Shown: positions 24,428 to 31,335 of the stretch, one piece after another | Position numbering within the stretch: position 1 is the stretch's first letter | How the letters are laid out: each line of letters opens with the position of its first letter | DNA from: an uncultured Methylococcaceae bacterium | Lineage (GTDB): Bacteria > Pseudomonadota > Gammaproteobacteria > Methylococcales > Methylomonadaceae | Direction of reading: 5' to 3' | NCBI GenBank assembly: GCA_913056195.1 | Contig: CAJXMF010000021.1 | Span: 1-40,541, forward strand | DNA: 40,541 nucleotides | Made by a program: the position numbers and the translations under genes | Notes under the pieces: generated by a model | Told to the model about the DNA's origin: nothing | The model's input: the letters and a program-made list of their open reading frames with translations, nothing else | Databases searched by the model: none

Positions 24428-26875
24428 ATGACACATTCTCAGAGCACGTATAAAAATTTTCGGCTGGTGCACCAATTAAAAAGGCGTATCAGAATCATTT
24501 CTTCGGTTTTAAAAAATGACCCGGAACGAACGCTTATTTTTGAGATTTTGTTAAAAAAGCGCCCGGAAATTAAACACGTGCGTTCAGTCAATGCGATTGG
24601 CTCGGTTGTCATTGAGTTTGATGCGGACAAACTGCCTCTGGAAAATTTATTGATTTTGCTGGATGCGGTGTTGGGCAATCTGGCGCAACGCTCGGATGCG
24701 ATAAAACCTCCTAAAAAAACATTCGATGGGCCGGCGCAGGAAGTTGAAATGGCAGTGGGTGGTATGAGTTGTGCATCCTGTGCGCTGTTGATTGAAATGG
24801 TTTTGAATCGGGATGAGCATGTCAAGCAGGCCAGCGTCAATTTTGCCACCGAGACGGTCAACGTCGAAGGTTGCCTGGATAAGCAATACCTGGCAGACAA
24901 ATTGTCGGCATTAGGTTATGAGGCGTATGCGGTGGATACGTTGTCGCAGCGTAAAAACCTGATTGTCAAAGAACAACAGCGCATTGAACGCGCCAAGCGC
25001 CGGTTCTGGACAGCGGCGGCATTGAGTTTTCCAGTCGTTGCATCGGCGATGGCGATGATAAAATCGCCGCTGGTGCATTGGTTGCAGTTTGCCTTGACCA
25101 CCGGCGTCGTTTTTGGCAGTGGTAAACCGTTTTTTGAAAAAGCCGCACGACTGGCCAAACAACGGGCGGCTAATATGGATACGTTAGTGGCTGTTGGTGT
25201 GGGTTCGGCTTATTTTTATAGTATTCCGGCTTTGTTCAGGCGTAAAGGCCATGTTTATTTTGAAGCAGCGGCGGCAATCGTTACGTTTGTGTTGTTAGGA
25301 CGTTACCTGGAAGAACGCGCCCGTGGCAGGGCCGGAGAAGCGATTCGCAAACTGGTGGATTTACAGCCGAGCCAGGCCACGTTGCTACGAGATGGCGAGG
25401 AGATTGTTGTCGATGTCGATGCCCTAAAATTAGGCGATATTGTTCTGATCCGGCCTGGGGAAAAAATTCCAACAGATGGTGAGGTGATTGCCGGTGTTTC
25501 GACGGTCGATGAGTCCATGGTGACTGGCGAGAGTATGCCGGTGGTTAAAGAAACCGGGCAAAAAGTCATCGGGGGTTGTGTCAACGGTAATGGTGTTCTG
25601 CAAGTCAGGGTGACGGCGGTGGGCATGGATACGGTTTTGGCCGGCATTGTGCATATGGTCGATCAGGCTCAGGCCGCCAAATTGCCGATTCAGAAACAGG
25701 TCGATAAGGTTTCTGCCCTGTTTGTGCCGGCTGTGATGGGTATTTCGGCAGGCACGCTGGGGGGCTGGTTGATTGCAGGTGCGCCCTTTTCATTTGCTTT
25801 TGGCAATGCGATTACGGTGCTTTTGATTGCCTGTCCATGCGCCCTGGGTTTGGCGACGCCGGCAGCGATTATGGTCGGAACCGGTCAAGCCGCGAAAAAA
25901 GGTATTTATATTCGCAATGGCGAAAGCCTTGAGGTAGCCTCACATCTGAATGCTATCGTTTTCGATAAAACCGGCACCATTACCGAAGGCAAGCCGAAGG
26001 TCAGCGACGTCGTCAAAGTTTCTCGCATGAGTGAAGACAAGCTGATTCGACTGGCGGCTGCCGCCGAAAATAATTCCGAGCATTTTCTGGCCAAAGCGGT
26101 GACCGATTATGCAAAAGAAAAACAGATTCAATGGCCTGAGACTGATTATTTTTACAGCGAAACCGGCCGCGGCGTACGTGCCAGTGTCGAGGGCAAGAAA
26201 GTCTTGATTGGAAATCGCGCCTGGATGGAAGAAAACCAGGTTGTACTTAAGCGTCTGCCGGAACAGGCCGAGAATTTGGCCGAGCAAGGTAAAACCCCTG
26301 TTTATATGGCGATTGAACAAAAAGAAGCCGCTATATTTGCAATTTCGGATAAGCCTCGTCCTGAGGCGGCCGATGCGATTTCGCGCTTGCATCAACGCGG
26401 AATCGAAACCTTGATGGTGACAGGAGACAGTGAAAAAACAGCGCATTATATTGCGACCCGGGTAGGTATTGAACAGGTTGTCGCCAATGCGCGGCCGGAT
26501 GAAAAACTGGCGATTATTCAGCAATTACAGCAACACGACAAAAAAGTCGGGATGATCGGTGATGGCATCAATGATGCGCCGGCACTGGCGGCTGCCGATG
26601 TCGGCTTTGCGATTGGCGGCGGTACGGATATTGCCATCGAATCATCCGACATGACGTTGGTGCAAGGTGATATTAACAAAGTTACCGAGGCAATTGAGCT
26701 TAGCAATGCGACCATTTCGATCATCAAACAAAATCTGTTCTGGGCTTTTGGCTACAATACGGTCGCGATTCCTGTGGCCGCCATGGGACGGCTGAGTCCA
26801 ATGATCGCGTCGGCGGCGATGGCGCTAAGTTCTGTTTCGGTCATTGCCAACTCACTACGACTGAATAACAAATAG
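24428..26875 (+). CDS. P1B-type heavy-metal ATPase, Cu+-like
   Basis: A metal-transporting ATPase of 815 residues. A Cys-less HMA2-like domain (about 8-90) is followed by a classic HMA domain with GMSCASC (about 113). The membrane part has CPCALGLATP (about 468); TM7 YN and TM8 MALSSVSVIANSLRL match the Cu+/Ag+ class (P1B-1). Catalytic motifs TGES, DKTGTIT (phospho-Asp, about 512), MVTGD and GDGINDAPALAAADVG are intact. The normally invariant nucleotide-binding HP pair is SEHF (about 551), so Pro is replaced by Phe. It probably exports Cu+ or delivers it to cuproproteins; metal identity is inferred from motifs. Flanking genes suggest a dedicated assembly rather than a plain CopA resistance locus. 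Confidence 0.92.
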   Translation: MTHSQSTYKNFRLVHQLKRRIRIISSVLKNDPERTLIFEILLKKRPEIKHVRSVNAIGSVVIEFDADKLPLENLLILLDAVLGNLAQRSDAIKPPKKTFDGPAQEVEMAVGGMSCASCALLIEMVLNRDEHVKQASVNFATETVNVEGCLDKQYLADKLSALGYEAYAVDTLSQRKNLIVKEQQRIERAKRRFWTAAALSFPVVASAMAMIKSPLVHWLQFALTTGVVFGSGKPFFEKAARLAKQRAANMDTLVAVGVGSAYFYSIPALFRRKGHVYFEAAAAIVTFVLLGRYLEERARGRAGEAIRKLVDLQPSQATLLRDGEEIVVDVDALKLGDIVLIRPGEKIPTDGEVIAGVSTVDESMVTGESMPVVKETGQKVIGGCVNGNGVLQVRVTAVGMDTVLAGIVHMVDQAQAAKLPIQKQVDKVSALFVPAVMGISAGTLGGWLIAGAPFSFAFGNAITVLLIACPCALGLATPAAIMVGTGQAAKKGIYIRNGESLEVASHLNAIVFDKTGTITEGKPKVSDVVKVSRMSEDKLIRLAAAAENNSEHFLAKAVTDYAKEKQIQWPETDYFYSETGRGVRASVEGKKVLIGNRAWMEENQVVLKRLPEQAENLAEQGKTPVYMAIEQKEAAIFAISDKPRPEAADAISRLHQRGIETLMVTGDSEKTAHYIATRVGIEQVVANARPDEKLAIIQQLQQHDKKVGMIGDGINDAPALAAADVGFAIGGGTDIAIESSDMTLVQGDINKVTEAIELSNATISIIKQNLFWAFGYNTVAIPVAAMGRLSPMIASAAMALSSVSVIANSLRLNNK

Positions 26876-26883
26876 GATACACA

Positions 26884-27669
26884 ATGGATCATTCTATGCA
26901 CAATATGCACGATATGGCGGCGGCTGCCGGCGGCTTTGACTATGCGCTTGCATTTGTTGCCGGCGTATTGGGCAGCGGGCATTGTTTAGGCATGTGTGGT
27001 GCGCTTGTTTCTGGCTATTTTATGCAAGCTGGAAAAACCCGATCGTATTTGCCTTATTTTGCCTATCAACTCAGCCGGATTTTTGTTTACAGTCTGGTTG
27101 GACTAACGGCGGCTTCGTTGGGTTTTGTGCTGGTATCCAGCGGTATGTTTGGCAAGATCCAAGGCATTTTGCAAATGACCATTGGTGGAGTCGTGATTAT
27201 CCTGGCCTTTGGCATTTTGGGTTGGATTCCTTTTCAAGGTTCGTTCAGGTTGATACCCATGAATGTGTTACGCAAAGGCTATGCCAGTGCAAGCCAGAAA
27301 GGTCCTGTCCTCGGCGCGATGATTGCCGGCGTTTTAAATGGTATGATGCCTTGCCCACTGACTTTTGCGATGGCGGTAAAAGCGACCACGGCGTCGACTA
27401 TTATTGATGGCGGTTTGCTGATGCTGGCTTTTGGCGCCGGTACCTTGCCGACTATGTTGTTGGTTTCGGTTGCATTTGGGAAGTTGGGAGCAAATGTTCG
27501 CGGTATGATGTTGAAGGCAGCGGCTTTTATTATGATTTTAATGGGCCTAAACACTTTTTATAATGGGCTTAATTTTTATGTTGCAGAAACCTTTAAGCAT
27601 CGAACATTCTTGCATGCGTTAAAAGAATATATTGATTTTATGATTATGGAATTGAGCAAGCTTGGCTAA
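26884..27669 (+). CDS. DsbD_2/TauE-SafE-like membrane protein
   Basis: A membrane protein of 261 residues with six predicted helices. The His/Met-rich N-terminus (MDHSMHNMHDM) could bind copper. GSGHCLGMCGALVSG (C34, C38) and GMMPCPLTFAMA (Cys near 157) are the marks of the cytochrome-biogenesis/DsbD_2 transmembrane family, whose members occur beside FixI/CcoI copper ATPases. It may move reducing power or metal across the membrane. The gene starts 8 bases after the ATPase, with AGGA as ribosome site, clearly in the same operon. Confidence 0.83.
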   Translation: MDHSMHNMHDMAAAAGGFDYALAFVAGVLGSGHCLGMCGALVSGYFMQAGKTRSYLPYFAYQLSRIFVYSLVGLTAASLGFVLVSSGMFGKIQGILQMTIGGVVIILAFGILGWIPFQGSFRLIPMNVLRKGYASASQKGPVLGAMIAGVLNGMMPCPLTFAMAVKATTASTIIDGGLLMLAFGAGTLPTMLLVSVAFGKLGANVRGMMLKAAAFIMILMGLNTFYNGLNFYVAETFKHRTFLHALKEYIDFMIMELSKLG

Positions 27670-27714
27670 TTTCTGGCTGAAATGATGAGCAATATTCAGG
27701 CTAATTAAAAGAAA

Positions 27715-28560
27715 ATGGCCGAATTACCGATAAAATCGGCGCAAAATAACCTGACTCAGGCGGATATTATTTTATTGTCGCAGGCCGTTCAACGGCTTGA
27801 AACAAGTAGTGTGGCCGCACGGATCGGATATCTGCTGGGTATGCCTATCGAAAAAGCATTAGCGGCTTTGCCGGGGCATTGGTCAACGATTGTTTCTCGA
27901 ATCACCCGAACCGCATTGGAAAAAGCATTAGATGCGGCTCTATTGTCCTTAAAACCTGACGCCAGGCTCAAGCCGGCTGGAAACAAAGCACATAAGGTGT
28001 TGGTCGGTATTAGTGGTGCAGTCGGCGGCAGCTTTGGCATTACTGCATTGGCTGCGGAATTGCCGGTTTCAGCGACCTTGATGTTGCGATCCATCGCAGA
28101 TATTGCGCGAAGCTATGGTGAAGATTTGCAGGATTGGGATACCCGCATGGCTTGTTTAACCGTTTTTGCATTGAGTGGTGGACGCGGACCGAGTCCGGAT
28201 GGCGCAGATACCAGTTACTATGCCGTGCGTTCCTTTCTGAGTAAAGCTATTGGCGATACATCGAATCATATTGCTGTACATGGATTCAGCAAAGAAGGTG
28301 GGCCGATGTTGGTTAAATTTCTGAATGCCGTTTCCAGTCGTTTCAGTGTGCCGGTTTCAGAAAAATTAGCGGCGCAAAGCCTGCCTGTATTGGGTGCAGT
28401 CGGTGGCGCTTCAGTCAATTTGATTTTTATGGAGCATTATCAACAAATGGCCAAGGCACATTTTACGGTCCGCCGTTTGGAACGCTGCTATGGGAAGGCT
28501 CAGGTAGAGAACGCTTATCAACAAATCCTGCGAGAAAACATCAAGGCTTTGCGGACTTAA
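27715..28560 (+). CDS. EcsC-family protein
   Basis: A protein of 281 residues resembling the EcsC family: the KVLVGISGAVGGSFGITALAAELPVSATLMLRSIADIARSYGEDL core and the later YYAVRSFLSKA segment. It has hydrophobic Gly/Ala-rich stretches that may associate with the membrane. In Bacillus, EcsC is encoded with an ABC transporter and has no settled biochemical function. It follows the DsbD_2-like gene by 45 bases in the same direction, probably as the last gene of the metal cluster; its role there is unknown. Confidence 0.8.
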   Translation: MAELPIKSAQNNLTQADIILLSQAVQRLETSSVAARIGYLLGMPIEKALAALPGHWSTIVSRITRTALEKALDAALLSLKPDARLKPAGNKAHKVLVGISGAVGGSFGITALAAELPVSATLMLRSIADIARSYGEDLQDWDTRMACLTVFALSGGRGPSPDGADTSYYAVRSFLSKAIGDTSNHIAVHGFSKEGGPMLVKFLNAVSSRFSVPVSEKLAAQSLPVLGAVGGASVNLIFMEHYQQMAKAHFTVRRLERCYGKAQVENAYQQILRENIKALRT

Positions 28561-28586
28561 GTGCGTGTTTTAAAAAGTCCCATGAA

Positions 28587-29032
28587 TCAGTTTTCAAGCC
28601 GTCCCGGCATCAAATTTATCATGGTAATATGCATAAAAGCAGTACTGGATTCGGTTAACACCTCGTAGTCTTTGCTCAAGCGACGATAACGATAAAGCCA
28701 GGCAAAGAGGTCCTTTCAACGAACCAGCGGCGAGGTAATAATTTAAACCCTTGCGTATCATCCGAGCGCAGAATAGTTTGTAAAACAATATGAAATCGTT
28801 GCGCGACCCAATCCATCAATCCTGGTGCCACGATAACCCCCATCAACCCAAATACAACGTATTTTTTTACAGCGGCCTGTCAATGACTTGAATAAACGTT
28901 TCGCACTGTCCCGCTCTTGAACAGAAGCCTTTGATACCTGCTAATGCAGTTGTTTTAAGGCTTTGGCTATCGATAGAGCCTGCTGTGGGATGTTTATGAC
29001 GTCCCGCTTTCTTTAGACAGTCATCGTATCAG
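28587..29032 (-). pseudogene. Frameshifted IS5-family transposase
   Basis: Read leftward, successive frames give GRHKHPTAGSIDSQSLKTT, then KIRCIWVDGGYRGTRID, then [14 protein letters not shown], then [20 protein letters not shown] with a C-terminal TMINLM segment. In order these match the DDE domain of IS5-type transposases (first Asp, second Asp, then the Glu in WVVERTFAWL). At least three frame changes and an internal deletion (the KKVKGRKRH region is missing) show it is dead. It lies between the metal cluster and the two-component system. No terminal repeats were identified. Confidence 0.85.
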
Positions 29033-29035
29033 GGA

Positions 29036-29680
29036 TCAATGTTTCGTAATCTCCAATACGATTGCAATATGTGCCAATTCGGCACTGCTGGAAACCTGTA
29101 GCTTTTTCTTGATTTGCGTGGCGTAATTAGCCACCGTCTTATAGCCTAAACATAATTCATCGGCGACCTTATGCACAGTCAGACCTTTGGCTAATAAGCG
29201 AAAAACATCAAATTCCCGCGCCGAAAATGTTTCGATAATGCTCTGAAAATCATGTTCTGAAATCTCCGCGCTGTTTTGTTTAAGCAGGCCCTCTTCAACA
29301 TAAGACTGCCCCTTATCAATAGCTTCTATCGCCTCGGTTAAAATTTCCGGTGCACTGTTTTTACTGATATAGCCCTTTGCGCCTGCGTTTAAGGCGCGGG
29401 CAATATAAACCTGTTCATCATGTACGCTGAACACCAGGATTTTGATCTTTTCATCACGTTGTACCAGGCGTCTAATCGTTTCCAGACCACCGATGCCGGG
29501 CATGGATAAATCCATCACAATAATATCCGGCCGACTGGACTGACAGATTTGAATCGCTTGTTCACCCCGTTCGGCTTCCGCAATCACGTCGATATTGGAT
29601 GATGTGGACAGCAATAATTTAAAGCCGGCTCTGACCACGGCATGATCATCGACCAGTAAAACCTTTATTTTGCTATTCAT
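29036..29680 (-). CDS. LuxR/NarL-type response regulator
   Basis: A regulator of 214 residues. The receiver domain has DDHAVVR and the phospho-acceptor Asp in VMDLSMPGIGG, and the C-terminal helix-turn-helix has FSAREFDVFRLLAKGLTVHKVADEL and GYKTVANYATQIKKKL. It overlaps its kinase by 4 bases (ATGA) and so is translationally coupled. In methylotrophs, similar pairs (MoxYX, MxaY/MxaB) control methanol oxidation genes, but targets cannot be read from this window. Confidence 0.9.
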   Translation of the reverse strand: MNSKIKVLLVDDHAVVRAGFKLLLSTSSNIDVIAEAERGEQAIQICQSSRPDIIVMDLSMPGIGGLETIRRLVQRDEKIKILVFSVHDEQVYIARALNAGAKGYISKNSAPEILTEAIEAIDKGQSYVEEGLLKQNSAEISEHDFQSIIETFSAREFDVFRLLAKGLTVHKVADELCLGYKTVANYATQIKKKLQVSSSAELAHIAIVLEITKH

Positions 29681-30984
29681 GCCAATGGAATTTCGGCCGT
29701 AATTTCCAGGCCTTTGTTTTTTTCAGACTGAATTTCAAAACGCCCGCCCAAGAGGGTGATTCTTTCTTTCATACCCAATAGCCCAAATCCAGATGAGACG
29801 TGATCAAGATCACAACCTTCGCCGTCATCAATCACCGATAAAACCAGTGTATCTGAATCCCGCTTGATACGAAGACTGATATCAACCTGACTGGCGTGGG
29901 CGTGGCGGATAATATTGGTCAGACTCTCTTGAATCACCCGAAAGATCTGTATCATAATAGTTTTCTCCAGTTGATCTACCGCATCGTCATAATGCAAGGT
30001 AAACACAGTATGTGTATGCCTGACTTCCCAGTGATGAAGTAAATCCTCAAGCGTTGCTTTCAATCCCAGCTCTGTCAATATCAAAGGGTGTAATTGCTTC
30101 ATCATCGAACGCACAACTGCCATTAAGTGATCACATATTTCAACCATGGACGTTGTAATCTTCCGCGTATCTGTTTTGTCCTGTGCCGCGGTGACGGCCA
30201 TCACTTTCAGCGCCGTCAATGACTGGCCAAACTCATCATGCAATTCCTGAGACAGTCGCTGACGCTCGTCCTCTTGAATCGCCAGCGAATGTTGCGTCAA
30301 GGCACGGTTCTGTTGCTCTGTCTTGTTCAGCACATCTGTCATGTGATTGATCGCCTTGGCGATATCATCATATTCCCGTGTCGAAAAATCAACCAGTTTA
30401 TGTTGATAATCGCCCTTTTCGATGCCTTTGAGATGTTCAATAATCGCGTGGATAGCCTTGATGGTTTTATTGAACACGAGTTGAACAGACAAAAAGGTCA
30501 GCAAAACCAACGCAAACAGTGTGCTAAAAAAGGCAATACTTTCTTGCCAGGCTTCCGAAATTTCATCCATTGGATTGGCTTTAATCAGCAGCGTCAATGT
30601 TCCGTTATGTGATGTTTTAATCGGATATTCCACTGTCGGATAGTCGCTGAGTACCCGATGAACAAACCAGTCAGGCGGCATTTCCGGTGTGTGTTGTCGT
30701 TGAGGATGTCTCGAAATATTGACCCGTTTACCTTCTGGCGTTTTAAGCTGGATATTTAAATGCCGGGTTTGATCCAAATGACTCAAACGCGACATCCAAT
30801 CCGTTTGATCGGTTTTGTTTGCCCCCATGCCAAGTTTGATCAATTGTAATGCCAGGTGAATGGATGAATCCACTTCTTTTTTGACCGATTGTCGCGCCTG
30901 CCAGATACCGATAGCGCCACCCAGCAACAGAATACACAGTGAAATCACCAGGATTCTGATACTGATTTGGTAACGCAAACTCAT
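29677..30984 (-). CDS. Histidine kinase with LapD/MoxY-like sensor domain
   Basis: A sensor kinase of 435 residues. A first helix (ISIRILVISLCILLLGGAIGIW) and a second (about 165-190) bracket a periplasmic region that begins QARQSVKKEVDSSIHLALQL, resembling the LapD/MoxY N-terminal domain. HAMP, a HisKA_3 box (RLSQELHDEFGQSLTALK, phospho-acceptor His) and an ATPase domain (VIDDGEGCDLD, GFGLLGMKERITLLGG) follow. The ATG at 30984 is chosen because it puts the first helix at the N-terminus and has AAGGA upstream; the frame extends 31 codons further. The NarX/UhpB-type kinase group fits a NarL-type partner. Confidence 0.88.
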   Translation of the reverse strand: MSLRYQISIRILVISLCILLLGGAIGIWQARQSVKKEVDSSIHLALQLIKLGMGANKTDQTDWMSRLSHLDQTRHLNIQLKTPEGKRVNISRHPQRQHTPEMPPDWFVHRVLSDYPTVEYPIKTSHNGTLTLLIKANPMDEISEAWQESIAFFSTLFALVLLTFLSVQLVFNKTIKAIHAIIEHLKGIEKGDYQHKLVDFSTREYDDIAKAINHMTDVLNKTEQQNRALTQHSLAIQEDERQRLSQELHDEFGQSLTALKVMAVTAAQDKTDTRKITTSMVEICDHLMAVVRSMMKQLHPLILTELGLKATLEDLLHHWEVRHTHTVFTLHYDDAVDQLEKTIMIQIFRVIQESLTNIIRHAHASQVDISLRIKRDSDTLVLSVIDDGEGCDLDHVSSGFGLLGMKERITLLGGRFEIQSEKNKGLEITAEIPLA

Positions 30985-31075
30985 TGGGAAAATTTCCTTA
31001 TTTATAACCATAACGCCAGCCACAGACCAAAAAGTGCATCTTGACACACTGTTACAACACCACACAAGAGAGACC

Positions 31076-31150
31076 ATGAAGCGAGTTTTAGTGACCCTGT
31101 TATTTTTAATCAGCCGTCAGGTCAATGCCGAGACTGACGGCTACTTTTGA
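31076..31150 (+). CDS. Short peptide with signal-like N-terminus, possibly truncated gene
   Basis: A 24-codon frame, MKRVLVTLLFLISRQVNAETDGYF and stop, looks like a complete signal peptide with an NA-E cleavage site but almost no mature part. TTGACA lies at 31041-31046, without a good -10 box. It diverges from the kinase gene. A perfect 9-bp inverted repeat (31112-31120 with 31134-31142) covers its end. It may be the start of a deleted secreted-protein gene, or chance. Confidence 0.3.
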   Translation: MKRVLVTLLFLISRQVNAETDGYF

Positions 31151-31292
31151 AAAAGATAATGCTATAAGCCTTGTTGAACTTTTAAAAACAGTCGCTATCG
31201 GCCAGCGCCCGCGCGGCATCGTCCTCAGCAAAAATTGATAACCGCTTTATACCGCGCCACCAGTGACGGTAACATTTCCATCCGCTGAAACG

Positions 31293-31320
31293 AAAAAAAG
31301 GGGCATCAAGCCCCTTTTTT
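31293..31320 (-). terminator. Intrinsic terminator after pilQ (bidirectional shape)
   Basis: GGGGC-ATCAA-GCCCC is flanked by seven A on one side and six T on the other, so it works in either direction. It lies 16 bases past the pilQ stop on the minus strand. The minus-strand core GGGGCTTGATGCCCC differs from the hairpin before aroK by one base. Confidence 0.85.
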
Positions 31321-31335
31321 CGTAGTGTGTCCGTT

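Noticed and set aside
22531-28560. Direct assignment of the metal cluster as a ferrosome (fez) locus
   Set aside because: The composition is reminiscent, but the ATPase has Cu+-type CPC and CxxC motifs and I could not match the defining fez proteins; kept only as a comparison.
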